64,000 nt of DNA from Carpediemonas membranifera (GCA_019828565.1 JAHDYR010000062.1:1-64000), one strand, 5' to 3'. Counted from the stretch's first letter, positions 32,001 to 42,572 are shown. A program made the numbers and translations. Notes: generated from the letters alone by a model not told the origin.

Positions 32001-33823
32001 AGGCGGCGGAGCAAATCGCGTCCAATGAGGACCTTCTTCCTCTGGCCCTTCGTGACCATGAGCAATGCAGTGGTGGTCACGGTCTTTCCGTCGACACTGG
32101 GGAGGGTCAGCGAGACCTTGGCGGCTTTGCCAGTGGAGATGATATCGTCCCCAGCGCCGAGAAGTTCGACTGAGGTCGGTATCAGGGTCACGTCGGGGAT
32201 CGCTGCGAGGGCAGGGGCTGATATGACCGACGTGCAAGCGCCGATGTCGAACTTGACGTTCATGTGCTGGCCGTTGATAACAGCCGGGACCTTCACCGGG
32301 TCCTTGTCGAGTATGATGTCCTCGATCTCGTAGACTTCGTTCTCCAACTCCGAATGAGACGCTTCATCCGCGTCAAACACCTCATCGACGCGGCGGGGGT
32401 TCTTCAGGGTAGACGAGGGGCGGAGGTCCATGCGGCCGGCCCGGCGATCCGACTGTTGGTGACTGGTGGGCGCCACAGGGCGTGCGCGGTTGCCGGGCTG
32501 CTTTTGCCGCTCTTCGGGTCTGCGTTCCTGACGCTTCTCGGTCTGTGGCTGGCGTTCTTGGGCCTTGTAAGCCTCCCGTCTGATGAGGAACCTGCAGTCC
32601 TTCGTCTCGTGGTGCGGGTTCCAGCCATGCTGTGTGCAGTATCTCGTGTGGGAAGGAGGCATGCGGAACTTGGTCTTGTCCCTGAACTGCTGGAACGGAT
32701 CGCGACCATCGAGCCTGCGAGCGAGCGGCTTCCTGCCTGAAGTGCCCGACGCCTGCTCGTTGTTGTCGGCTTGTGGGCTGGCGAGTCTGAAGGCACGCCA
32801 TGGGATAATGATGTTCTCGTCGTGATCAACATCCAAGTCGCGTAGTTTGTCGAGAAATTCGCTGATCTTGTCGGAGTAGTCCTCAATCTCTTCTTCGTAT
32901 ACATCCTCGGCTTCTTTGGAGAAACCTCTAGTGGCGAAGTCCCGAATGATCCGCTCGAGCAGTTTTGCGGAGATGGTGGGGACGTCCTTGATGTCTGGGT
33001 TGAGGGCGCTTATGAGCTTACGTGCCTTCTCGACGGCCGTTCGGTGCCGGGGCTCCGGACCGTATAGCGTGATGTTGTCGAGCTTTGCCTTGAGGAGCTT
33101 GGCTCTTGCGCCCGGGTCCGTACTAGTCAAGAGGGTATATGCGAGGTAGGGGGCGATGGAGGTCGCCTCCTTGGCGAGGAAAGCGTAGACGTCCCCGCCA
33201 TCGAAGACTGGCCAAGCCGCCGAGGAGGGGGCGGGCTTGGTCTCCTCGGGCACTGGGGGCATGTACACGAACGCCACCGAGACGTCTTCGCCGTCCGGGC
33301 CGGTCAGGTTGCCAGGCCGTGCGACTGTCTCGACGTTTGCGATGTCGTGGTCGTCGGTCAGCTGGGTGAAGAAGTCGCGGGCCTTCTTGCCGCAGTCAGT
33401 CAGTATCTGGGGATGTTGAGCTTCAAGGCACTCCCGGGTCATTGCTGTCAGGGTGGGGTCCTTGTGCTTAGCTGCACACTCGCTACAGGCGGCGAACGTG
33501 GCTTTTCTTATGGTCTTCTGTACCTCCTCTACCCAGATGGCGGTGAGGTTGTCGGTCTTCGTTGTACGGGCTCGTGCCGCAGTACTGGCAGAGCTTGTGT
33601 TCGCCGCGCGGCGAGCATCGGAATCGGACAGAACGGTTCGTTGTAGGTCCTCGAAAGTGTCAAAAAGAGTGGTTGGGCGCCACTGGGCGCGAAGTTTTTC
33701 TGTTGTCTCGGGGGACAATGCCCTAAAGAACGAAATTGGATTCTTCTCGTGGGGCATCGCCGAGAGGTACTCCTGGAGTGCTCTCTCGACGGCGAACGGG
33801 GTGTCAATTGTAAGAGTCTTCAT
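29085..33823 (-). CDS. Gag-Pol polyprotein of element B (frameshifted)
   Basis: Starts at 33823, only 21 nt after the LTR. Frame 1 (to 31412) holds gag, a single Cys/His motif CTQHGWNPHHETKDC in place of a CCHC knuckle, a protease with DIGACTSV (Ile for Thr after the Asp), and the start of RT (HVMAKKKSGEDRFCIAYN). Frame 2 (31470-31027) has RT with AYIDDIFAY. Frame 3 (30890-29085) has RNase H (LETDASSTAIGG), an integrase zinc site ending CPIC, catalytic QVDTIG, QSDQGTQF and NGVVERLN, and a C-terminal chromodomain (LLIRWEGLTPDEDSYIPYN). Frameshifts near 31460 and 30930 break pol. Confidence 0.9.
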
Positions 33824-33834
33824 TTGAATCGGCA

Positions 33835-33844
33835 GTATCGATAC
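33835..33844 (-). promoter_or_regulatory. Palindromic 10-mer at the priming position of B
   Basis: GTATCGATAC directly follows the 5' LTR on the minus strand. Compare GTACTAGTAC in element A; shared form GTAYYRRTAC. Confidence 0.6.
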
Positions 33845-33910
33845 TGTGCCGTGCTAGGGCCCAGAAATATGATAAAGACTGTTTTACGAATTCCGCAGGT
33901 TAAGGGCACA
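33845..33910 (-). repeat. 5' LTR of element B, 66 bp
   Basis: Identical partner of 28993-29058, next to the CTAG duplication at 33911-33914. Confidence 0.92.
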
Positions 33911-33950
33911 CTAGAAACACACAGCGCCACCTTAGGTCTTCAGAATACAT
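33911..33950 (-). pseudogene. Transposase start cut off by element B
   Basis: ATG at 33950; MYSEDLRWRCVFL, then the frame crosses CTAG directly into ATIYGWSFREIA at 28988. This is the typical N-terminus of Tc1/IS630 transposases and proves the insertion point. Confidence 0.85.
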
Positions 33951-34091
33951 TGCGCAAAGCTGACTTTTGAGCGAAAATCAACCGAATTAAGCGCTTAAAA
34001 CGGTTGATTTTAGCTAAAAATTCATCTGTTTTTACTTAATTCAGCTCATAAAAATCTGAACAGTGGTCGATTTTCCCTGAATTTAGCAATA

Positions 34092-35332
34092 GTAGACAAT
34101 ATCTGCACGACTTTGAACCTGAAAAGCTGCAGGTTGTGATCAAAGTTGATGAGCATTATGGTATGGAGGTTCCCACCCTGCTAGCGCTCAAGGACAGTCC
34201 GCATGTCCTCCCTGTCGTCGATACAGGTTTTGTCGACCGTGATCCAGCCTTCATGGCTCCTTTGGTCAACTGTACCCCCTTCGCTGGCATCTGCAAGGCT
34301 CACTCCAGCGTGCAGTTCCGCTATGTTTCGCATCTGCTGCAGGCAGTATGCTACATGCATGACCACGGGGTTGTCCATTGCGATATTAAGCCAGACAACT
34401 TCCTCTTCAGCAAGAGTCAGAAGGGATACCTCATTGATTTTGGGTCTGCAATGAGGAAGCCGGCTAATGGCGACGACAGGTGGGCCATACAACTGAGATT
34501 CGCATCCGAGTATCGCGGCACCCATGGATATTTGCCCCCAGAGCTTTTCTACGAGTACCTTGTCTCGCGCTCAGTGATTCCTGCTGCACGCGACACCTCC
34601 AAGCTCGCGCGCATGACGGCAGGGGCTCTTTCCGTCACTTCTTATGTCGTGACACCTGCATCGGACATTTACTCTTGCGGTATTGTCATTATGATGCTCG
34701 TTAACGGTCTCTCTAAGTCCCCCTTTGCCGCGAAGATGACTGAGAAGGGTCAACAACATATTGACCAGCGGAAGACGTCCAAGATTCGGAAGCTCGGTAA
34801 CTTGCTGAACTGGTGTCACTTCTATGGTGGACAGTTGCAGTTATCACCTCAGGCACAGAAACATTTCAAAGATTGCCTCGAGTGTGTCAACGTGAACTCT
34901 GAGCTCCCGATTCGCGGCACCACGCCACCTACTTGTCTCAGCCTGTACGACCTGGCAATGCAGATGCTCCACTTCGACCCTGCGAAGCGTCCCACTGCTG
35001 CCGAATGTCTTGAAAAGCTCAAGGTCATCATGCGCGTGCATGAATGCGTCGCCAAGCCGAGTCCGCTTCTGTTAGATGATACAGAAGAGGTCACCCTGTC
35101 TGCAGCTCAGCGAAAGAGACTGACCGACTGCTGTCAGCGAGGGTTTGAGGGTCAAGTCTTCTATCGGCGCTGCATAGTGTGTGGTAAAGACCTTCATGGA
35201 CGCGAGAACGTCAGCTGTGACACATGCCACAGGGGATACAGGCAGGTGAGCACCAATAAGTGCGCAAAAGGTGTGCGCGGAAGACTGCACAGGCAGTTTA
35301 TTGCAATGATTGAGCGGACGAAAAGAGATTGA
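34092..35332 (+). pseudogene. Protein kinase with C-terminal zinc module, split by transposon
   Basis: Joined to 27151-27208 it gives 432 aa. The N-lobe is short, with the ATP lysine in QVVIKVDE (residue 37) and the helix C Glu in YGMEVP (45). The catalytic loop is HCDIKPDNF (115-123), the metal site IDFGSA (134-139), and the substrate/APE region GTHGYLPPELF. Late DFDPAKRPTA-type sequence (LHFDPAKRPTAAECL) ends the C-lobe. The C-terminus adds CIVCGKDL and CDTCHRGY, a probable C4 zinc site. It is a Ser/Thr kinase of uncertain family; the long insert after the activation loop recalls CDC7-like kinases. The frame is clean apart from the transposon. Confidence 0.8.
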
Positions 35333-35440
35333 TACTTTCTGTGATGCAGGAATGAGATCAATGCTGCTGACAGGTCTCGAGATGGCAGAGGTGCTGGAGA
35401 AGAGAGAGCAGAAACAGAATCAGAAGTAAATGTCCTAAGG

Positions 35441-35908
35441 AGATGAAACAGAAGTAGCAAGCAATGTTTAATAACGTATGAACAGTCCTTTTGATGTTGT
35501 TTAGTGATTTTGTGCATTAACGACCGAGAACAGTGGAGTGCAACGCAGATGTTGGTTATTGATGGTAGATGGCGCGCTTTTGACGACAGCTGGTTGCTTT
35601 TGCAGTATAAAAAACCGCATAGCTGCCACTAGTTCCTTCCAATAATGCTTTCCCGCCATTTTGAGGTTGGAATGAAATTCCAAGCACCGTGCACTTTATG
35701 TAATTGCCCAATATCAACGCCACCCCCGCCCCCAGCGCCTCCACGCCCCACGCCAACGCCACCTCCGCCCCCTGGCGCTCAGTTCAGGAGATGTCCGATC
35801 GATAAGCCATAAACTGCACGGATCCACAAACGTGGATTGGCCTGAACGACAGCGCTGAGGCCCAAATAGGTGGTGAGACATTAAAAAGACTCATTTGCAA
35901 TCCATTTA
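35441..35908 (+). repeat. 468-bp direct repeat, left
   Basis: Matches 37254-37721 over 468 bp with about two differences. It includes TATAAAAAA, a GCACTTTATG motif, a CGCC/CCCC-rich stretch and ATCCACAAACGTGGAT, a 6-bp-arm palindrome. The last 3 bp are the stop codon of the gene to its right. Confidence 0.9.
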
Positions 35909-37074
35909 CTCAGTCCTCACCCTCTTACCACTTGTCTCGATCTCTGAATCATCCTCTATTGTGTTGTCCGCATGCTTCTGCTTTTCGGGCGACTCATGGG
36001 TCACCGCCGCGGTTTGTCCGAGACCAAATGCCATTCTTGCAAACGCCATAAGGTCTGGCGGGAATGTACTGCTTGTCGTCAGAGCATTGTAGATCTCAGG
36101 ACGGATATCTTTCGCCGTTGAGTAAACCATGCACAGATGACTGTGAACAATGAGGGTGCTCAAGCCCCTGACTGTATCGTTATCCTTCGGGATCATTCGG
36201 TTCTTCAGCAAGGAAGTGAAGTCGGCGAAGTGGATGATGATGACACCAATGATGTTGTGGAACTTTGACATCATGCTTTCTGTCTCACCCATCAGTTTCA
36301 GACGCTCCACAACGTTGTTGTAGAAGGGGGTCTTCGTTATGTTAAGGCGTGTGGAAAGTGCACCTTGCTTGTTCGCCTGGACAAAGATCCTCTGCTGCTG
36401 AAGAGCCACTGAGAGCAGGGCGTCGCTGGGGGCCACGTTTTCGTTATACTTAATCTTCTGGCTTGACAAACAGTCGTAGAGACAAAGCTGGTAAGCAATC
36501 CAGGCCCGAATAACTCGGACGTTGTTCTCCTGGAATGAGTGTTCCAGCTCGTGAAGGGTCGACTCACTGGCGTTGAAACCATCCATCCCAGAGATATCGA
36601 TGGTAATGGCAGAGTTTTTCGGCACGCTGCGAATCCACGTTTCAAGGCTTGTCTCTTCCTGGCGGCTGAGGTTCTTGAGTGGTACGATGACCTGCTGTTG
36701 TGTCGGGGCAGGCGTACCAGCGCGTCGCGGCGCCAGCTGTCTCAGCTTCTTTGTCTGCACCTTCTTCTTCGCAGACTTGGTGGTCTTGGGCTGAAGCTTG
36801 GATGCAGGCTTGGCGGTTTCTCCTACCGCGACAGGCACATCTTCAATGGGCTCTTGGGGAATCTCCGCCAGGAGATCTAGCTCTTCATGATAGACGGGCT
36901 GTCGGCGAAGAGATCGCGCAAGAAACGGTCGAATGCTCTGTCAAACTCACCAGAAATGACCGCGGCGATCTTTCGGGCCTGTCTTTTGTTTCTTTCTGAT
37001 GGGACAGGGCCACAAGTAAGCTCAATAGCAGCAATAAGCTGCTGCAAATGCAGTTCTGACTCCAGAGTGTCCAT
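35906..37074 (-). pseudogene. Orphan protein, about 390 aa, one frameshift
   Basis: The first frame starts at 37074 (MDTLESELHLQQL) and stops at 36877. The second is open from about 36890 to 35906, and its useful reading (YHEELDLLAEIPQEP) overlaps the end of the first, so an indel near 36890 divides one gene. The product has a helical N-terminus, a Lys-rich tract (TTKSAKKKVQTKK) and a large mostly helical domain. No family is recognised. The gene lies exactly between the two 468-bp direct repeats. Confidence 0.5.
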
Positions 37075-37253
37075 TGCTGCATAAGCTGCACATGAATCCA
37101 GCCTGGTCGATTCCTTCACGCGGCAGACAAGAAGAGAGACGTGCCAGGCATGGCACTCTCTCTGGCAATGGCAAGTCTTCAACGGGAAGCCGCGAACGCC
37201 TCGTTGATCTGTCTTGGCATTTGTTGAGGACAACACAGCTGTAAACGACAATC

Positions 37254-37721
37254 AGATGAAACAGAAGTAGCAAGCAATGTTTAATAACGTATGAACAGTC
37301 CTTTTGATGTTGTTTAGTGATTTTGTGCATTAACGACCGAGAACAGTGGAGTGCAACGCAGATGTTGGTTATTGATGGTAGATGGCGCGCTTTTGACGAC
37401 AGCTGGTTGCTTTTGCAGTATAAAAAACCGCATAGCTGCCACTAGTTCCTTCCAATAATGCTTTCCCGCCATTTTGAGGTTGGAATGAAATTCCAAGCAC
37501 CGTGCACTTTATGTAATTGCCCAATATCAACGCCACCCCCGCCCCCAGCGCCTCCACGCCCCACGCCAACGCCACCTCCGCCCCCTGGCGCTCAGTTCAG
37601 GAGATGTCCGATCGATAAGCCATAAACTGCACGGATCCACAAACGTGGATTGGCCTGAACGACAGCGCTGAGGCCCAAACAGGTGGTGAGACGTTAAAAA
37701 GACTCATTTGCAATCCATTTA
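37254..37721 (+). repeat. 468-bp direct repeat, right
   Basis: Same length and orientation as 35441-35908. Together they bracket one gene of about 1.3 kb. Confidence 0.9.
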
Positions 37722-37740
37722 ACCACATCACTCTCTCTGA

Positions 37741-38343
37741 TCATTCATATTTGAAGGTTAGGGCATTAACAACCATGTGATCCTTCGCGCTGGAGTTAAG
37801 ACGATAAATGATGTAGTAGGTAAACTCTTCTTCATCAATCTTCTCGTCAACAAGCGCCTTATACCAAACCATGAACTCATTGGGAACGGTGACCATCACG
37901 AAGACAATCTTGCGTTCCATATCAGAGACACGGAAGGGGAAGTGCTGAGTCGCAAAGTCAGCTAGCGTCCTGCCGCTACAGGAAAGGGCGATCTTGCCCC
38001 AATGCAGGAACTCCAAGTGACGCTGCATGACGCTTGATGCTCGCTCAATGCTCGATACATGCTCGACACCACGAGAGGAAGATGATATTGTTCTCGTGAT
38101 GCTGTCCGTACCCGAGCACCGCACAACTCCGTCTCCATAGCTCTCCTGCAGAGCAGCCGTTTTCTCGTTGTAAATCGTCGCCGCGTTCTCTGTAGTTAGC
38201 CAGAACATCACAAATCGTTCCACACAGGAATCCTCGATCATGTTGATGCATTGACTTGCGGTCTCTATCTTAACACGCTTTATAGTGGTGTATAGAGCCG
38301 CAAGATGCTCAAATGCGATCCACTGTTGGCTGTCTGTCGTCAT
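37741..38343 (-). CDS. Orphan protein, 200 aa
   Basis: Intact frame from MTTDSQQWIAFEHL; mixed helical protein with conserved-looking hydrophobic core (RKIVFVMVTVPNEFMVWY). No domain is recognised. Divergent from the small gene at 38410. Confidence 0.5.
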   Translation of the reverse strand: MTTDSQQWIAFEHLAALYTTIKRVKIETASQCINMIEDSCVERFVMFWLTTENAATIYNEKTAALQESYGDGVVRCSGTDSITRTISSSSRGVEHVSSIERASSVMQRHLEFLHWGKIALSCSGRTLADFATQHFPFRVSDMERKIVFVMVTVPNEFMVWYKALVDEKIDEEEFTYYIIYRLNSSAKDHMVVNALTFKYE

Positions 38344-38409
38344 CGTTCAAATCCGATGTGCAGGTTATGGAACAGAGAGCGAGTTTCGCAATTGTGAGTG
38401 ACAACAGGA

Positions 38410-38640
38410 ATGCACACTATCATGATCCCGCATGTTGCTACAGATGGATCAGAGGAAGAGGAGAACATTACAATGTCTTTAGATGATTACGAGAAATTGA
38501 TGTCTCTGAAAAAGCTCTCTAAGGAGGATAGAGAGCAGTTCCTCGGTGCAGGTGGCAAGAAGGCGGACTCTGAGCATGCAGGCGAAGAACTACTTGAGAT
38601 ACCTAGCGCGAAACCGGAGGCTGCCATACCACAGTGCTAG
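38410..38640 (+). CDS. Small acidic protein, 76 aa
   Basis: The ATG at 38410 opens MHTIMIPHVATDGSEEEE and a helical LDDYEKLMSLKKLSKEDR stretch. It overlaps the convergent 38603-38965 gene by about 38 bp. Unknown function. Confidence 0.4.
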   Translation: MHTIMIPHVATDGSEEEENITMSLDDYEKLMSLKKLSKEDREQFLGAGGKKADSEHAGEELLEIPSAKPEAAIPQC

Positions 38641-38965
38641 TGGTACCTGATGCTGCCTGTAGGTTGTCCTGCAGCCTTGATAGGTTGATCTCGCCGAAGT
38701 CCTTGAGGAACACACCCTTGACCTTACCCTCGGTGTTGATCTGGTAAGACGAGGGGGTGAGTCCATCCAGAGCGTGGATAAGGGCATGACGAAGAGAACA
38801 AGCCATCGCTTGCTTCTTCTTGTTGAGAGCTCGGACATCATCTGGCAGAATAGCCCAGCACACCTCTGAAACCGCAACAGGCATGGCTTGAGCACAATCG
38901 CGTTGAAAGTAGAATACTTCTTTTGCAATTGCAATCAGGATTTCTCGTTTTTGGGTCTTTTCCAT
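38603..38965 (-). CDS. Orphan protein, 120 aa
   Basis: Starts MEKTQKREILIAIAKEVF. Alpha/beta, no known domain. TTAAAGTGCAC lies about 10-20 bp before the ATG. Its first 10 codons and upstream 390 bp are duplicated in inverse orientation at 60566-60999. Confidence 0.5.
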   Translation of the reverse strand: MEKTQKREILIAIAKEVFYFQRDCAQAMPVAVSEVCWAILPDDVRALNKKKQAMACSLRHALIHALDGLTPSSYQINTEGKVKGVFLKDFGEINLSRLQDNLQAASGTTSTVVWQPPVSR

Positions 38966-39355
38966 GATGCCTGTATGTGCACTTTAAGGTTGAAGATTGC
39001 TCACACAATTTGACTTTTCTTTATCGAATGGGATAAAGTTGAAGTAAATAAAGTACTATTCCGTTGCTAGGACAGCAAGGGGATGTTACAGTAGGAGTTT
39101 CAACACTTTTTGAGAGGATACCCCTCAGAGGTGACAGTGCAACACCCGAAATTTTGTCTATACACGTCATATACAAGGTCTAATGCATCTTTGCCAACCA
39201 CTTTTAGCGTTTGTATGTGTCAGACGATCGAGTTCTGAAGAGCGACTTTGGCCAAGTCATGCGACCTTATCCTGCACTGACGATACGGAAAACGATCATA
39301 AATATTTTTTGTGACATCGACATGCGCTAATAATGTGTCCAGAGGTAGAACTAGG
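38934..39355 (+). repeat. Inverted repeat arm, left (about 420 bp)
   Basis: Reverse complement of 60566-60999. Near-identical for most of its length and weaker at the outer 50 bp. It spans the promoter side of the 38965 gene. The region 38966-39477 has no other gene. Confidence 0.85.
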
Positions 39356-39420
39356 CTAGTAGAAGACTGTCACCCACTTTGGGGATGATCCGACGACACC
39401 GATCAAAATCAATCAAGGAT

Positions 39421-39453
39421 TCCGGGACTTGATTCTGGGACTTTAAGTCCCGG
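39421..39453. repeat. GGGACTTTAAGTCCC palindrome at element C edge
   Basis: GGGACTTTAAGTCCC (39437-39451) follows a second GGGACTT at 39424. It shares the GACTTTAAGTC core with the 76-bp units. It lies 25 bp from the break where element C sequence begins. Confidence 0.5.
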
Positions 39454-39488
39454 TTAGAGTACCGGAAAACGCAGCATGGCATACTGCA

Positions 39489-40586
39489 GTGGAGCGCCCT
39501 TTCCAACGGGTCGCCGTCGACACGGTGAAGCTGTTCCCCGAGAGAACGAAGACGGGTGTCTACCGGTATCTACTAGTGATGGTGGACATGTCCAGTCGGT
39601 GGGTAGAGCTTGCCCCCTTGATGACTCTCTCGGCAGCTGAGGCGGCAAGGGCTTTTGTCAACACGTGGGTGTTACGCTTTGGGGTTCCAAAGACCCTGCA
39701 GTCTGACGGTGGGACACAGTTCCGCAACTCAATCTTTTCGGGTCTCGCAGATCGGATCGGATTTGTGACTCACTATACCACCCCATATCACCCTCAGTCC
39801 AATGGTATAGTCGAGCGTGCCAACAGTTTGGTCGAGCGGATCTTGCGTGCCCGTCGCTATCATATCGCGTCAAATGAATGGATCGATAGCATCCCGATCG
39901 CCCAGTGGTTGCTCAATAATACCGCGAGAGTACCAACTCGGTTGACGCCGGCTGAAATTGTCTACGGGTTCTCGCCTGTTCGTTGTCCAGAAGAGGTTGT
40001 GTTCATACCGAGCGCGACTGATGTTATTAGCGAGGGTCAGGAAACCTGGCTGGCCGACGCCGCAGCATGCCGACACATCGCGGCCGAGAGGATTAAGGCA
40101 TCAGTCCTTTTCTCGCAGTCTGGACCAGACCCGCGGCCTGAGGTCACCTCCCCTCTCGTATTGGTGGTCTATCCCGAGCGCCCCCCGGATAAGCTGGCAG
40201 CAGGCCTCCGGGGCCCGATGAGACGTGTCGAGAATCACCATCAGCACAGCCGCCTGGTGGCCTATACGGTGGAAGACATGGTGACGGGTGTACGGTCCCG
40301 TGTGGACGCGTCACGAGTTCTGCCGTTTGAGGCCGGGAATTTGACTGATGAAGCGATCGCGAGGTTGTCGACGGTGATTGCTGCAGATTACATCTCTGAA
40401 CGGATTGTGGAATGTTCAGGTGACGGCGATGTTGAAGACATGACTTATCTGGTTGAATGGCGCGGTTACGAACAGGAAGAGGCAACATGGGAGCCATTCG
40501 TGAACTTAGATGGGAATAACTTGTTCCAAGACTTCTTGGATGCAAGAGAAGAAAGAAGAAAGAAATTTATGATGCTTGGATTCTGA
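39489..40586 (+). CDS. Integrase-chromodomain fragment of element C
   Basis: 365 codons, unbroken: catalytic VAVDTVKLF, LQSDGGTQFRN and SNGIVERAN (DDE), then a chromodomain with YLVEWRGYEQEEATWEPF. It lacks the zinc-binding N-terminus. The reading starts at an internal GTG, so no start is claimed. The C-terminus ends in a basic EERRKKFMML tail that differs from A. Confidence 0.8.
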   Translation: MERPFQRVAVDTVKLFPERTKTGVYRYLLVMVDMSSRWVELAPLMTLSAAEAARAFVNTWVLRFGVPKTLQSDGGTQFRNSIFSGLADRIGFVTHYTTPYHPQSNGIVERANSLVERILRARRYHIASNEWIDSIPIAQWLLNNTARVPTRLTPAEIVYGFSPVRCPEEVVFIPSATDVISEGQETWLADAAACRHIAAERIKASVLFSQSGPDPRPEVTSPLVLVVYPERPPDKLAAGLRGPMRRVENHHQHSRLVAYTVEDMVTGVRSRVDASRVLPFEAGNLTDEAIARLSTVIAADYISERIVECSGDGDVEDMTYLVEWRGYEQEEATWEPFVNLDGNNLFQDFLDAREERRKKFMMLGF

Positions 40587-41697
40587 CCCCGGGCTGAGCT
40601 TGTTTCCCGTTGTCTTGGAGCTGAGTGTGTGAAGCGAACTGTTTATAGGTAAACCGTCTAAAGGTAAAAATGGTCTAAACTACCGTGACAAGTGCCCCGG
40701 GGTACTGCCTATTTCCCGTGGCAAACTGGTCAGCAGCGTTTGCCTTGGGCTTTCGGTGCTACTGTCTCCGCGGAAAGCCGATTCCAATCACCCCAGAGGC
40801 CCTGTGGCCATCTCCGTGCAATTATGCTTTCCTGTCTCCCTGAGAGTTCGGCAACTATCCGGGGAGCCTGGGGGTCTGTCCTCGGGGCATTGACAGGCAG
40901 GATCGTCCTGCAGGACCTTGACTATGACACTCCTTGCTTCCCTGCAGTCCTTGTAGAGCCGTTCAGCCACGGCACCCTCTCGTCTGTCCGGTTCCCCAAT
41001 TCCATGCCCCCTCGACTCTGTTAAGAAGCCTACCCGAAGGCGGGGAAAGTGACTAAGTCCATGCTGTCTACCCCGGTTAGGTGGCGTGGGTCAGGGCATG
41101 GGTGGTGTACCCCCAGGCACTGGGCCTGGTTGTCCTGTTACCCCTTACAACATTTCGCTTGCACTACATGTCCTTGGTTTCCCATGTCGTTAACAAGGGC
41201 GGCAGGGGCACCTGTGCCCCTCCGACCCCCGTGGCCAGTCCCTGCAGTTTCCTTGGGGTCCCAACGAGTGAGGCACTGACAGATGCTCGGAGCCGTCGGA
41301 GCTTACTCAGTGTAGCTGGCTCCATGAACTGACAAGAGAAAGCGGTATGGTGCCGTAATCTGGATAGAAAATAAGTTGTTTTGGCCGTGGAATATCGATT
41401 CCAAACGGCGTTTCTACCAAAACGTTCTATCTGGCTCGTTCTGAGCACATAAAATGCTCGCGACTGGTTCATGGCCTTTGGAGGCCCTAGCGCGGAATAC
41501 TCTACTAATATGCAACCTGCTGTCGCTACTGGACATGTTGTGCGCGGTCTGAGACATGTTTTGACCAACCAAGACACGACAAGAATTCGTTTGTGTTTGA
41601 GAAGACTGATGTTGATTATATCACTCGCTAGCACCGCAGGACGTTTGATTCTCATCTCCCCGGGAACAATGATATCATTGTGGTCATCCTACGGCAA
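40587..41697. other. Unexplained insert within element C
   Basis: About 1.1 kb, C/T-rich, no supported ORF. The AAGAAAGAAATTTA string at its left edge also occurs at 59682-59695, where another unexplained region starts. Confidence 0.4.
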
Positions 41698-42572
41698 CTA
41701 ACGAGTGTTAAACCATTTAGAGCTGAAACTGGGTCTTATCCTGCGGGTGCAGGATAAGTACCCGATGATAAATAGATGAGCGGATGACAGGGCCAAGACG
41801 GCGACCCGGTACAGGCTGCGGCGGGCCAGGCTCTGGCCGCAGCCGAGAGCGCGGGAGAGCGAGGACAGGGTCTCCGGGGTGACGTACCTGTTTGAGCCGT
41901 TGCCCTTGAGATCGAAAACGCCGGCGTCAACGGCGTCGCGGACTATGCCGGAGTCGGTTTCGGCACGGCTGCGAGACGCCTCCCGCAGGAAGCGGAGCGC
42001 ACGATGCTCTCGCTGGAGCTGGACCAGCAGGCCGGCTGACAGATCGAGCAAGCCGCCTGCGTCCTTGCTCCACAGCGTGCCGGTGGAGAGGTGATCGAAG
42101 ATCCCTTCGAGGGGCACCTCAACGAAGTTAACGTAGCCAGCCAAGCACCGTCGAACCACATCGGCGAGCTGGTCTGCCTGCTTCGTGAAGCATCCCTCCA
42201 TCACACCCCCCACCGGCACACGGCAGAGCTCCCGAGCGGAAGTTGCCGGCACGGTGAAGATCCTAGGTAAGAAGAACAGAGGCGCACAAACCGCATCATG
42301 GGCATCTGGGAGGCATTCCCGCCGCTCTTGCGGATGGCCCTCTTCTGCAGGGCGCTCATCGCGCGGGCCTTATAGCGTTGCGTCCGAGCAATCGTCGCAA
42401 GGGCATTTTCGAGCACCTTGCGATAATCGTCATCAGTTAACTCCATCGAAAGCTCACGAATTTGGTCGAGCGCACGCGTATCCGCCATGTTTGGCCGCTT
42501 TTCCTCAGGAAAAAGCGACATATCCTGCACTTTTCCCAAATGACGAATGGAAGTGCCCATAGTGATCCCCAT
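41698..42572 (-). pseudogene. Antisense gene of element C, truncated
   Basis: Exon 1 42572-42292 (281 nt), a 29-nt intron 42263-42291 (GTTTGT ... TTACCTAG), then exon 2, homologous to the A gene until about 41775, where the sequence changes and a new stop is reached. Amino-acid similarity to the A copy is high in exon 2 (GYVNFVEVPLEGIFDHLSTG), with conserved splice sites. Confidence 0.75.

Larger units (their letters stand above)
28993..33910 (-). mobile_element. Ty3/gypsy element B with 66-bp LTRs
   Basis: 4,918 bp on the minus strand with identical 66-bp LTRs at both ends (TGTGCC ... GGCACA) and a CTAG target duplication (28989-28992 and 33911-33914). Internal order in the element's direction: 5' LTR, palindromic 10-mer, gag, protease, RT, RNase H, integrase, chromodomain, polypurine tract, 3' LTR. 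It is inserted in codon 14 of the transposase. Pol has two frameshifts although the LTRs are identical, so insertion was recent, or the copy moved in trans. Confidence 0.92.
27209..34089 (-). mobile_element. Tc1/IS630-type DNA transposon, carrying element B
   Basis: Bounded by TA on each side (27207-27208 and 34090-34091). Imperfect 27-bp terminal repeats start TTGCT (19/27 matches: 27209-27235 and the complement of 34063-34089), with a second shared block CTGAATTAAG about 46-48 bp inside each end. Without the later gypsy insertion (4,918 bp plus the 4-bp duplication) it would be about 1.96 kb, holding a minus-strand transposase and a plus-strand passenger gene that are convergent. Insertion disrupts a kinase gene, and the frame is restored exactly on removal. 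Confidence 0.85.
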
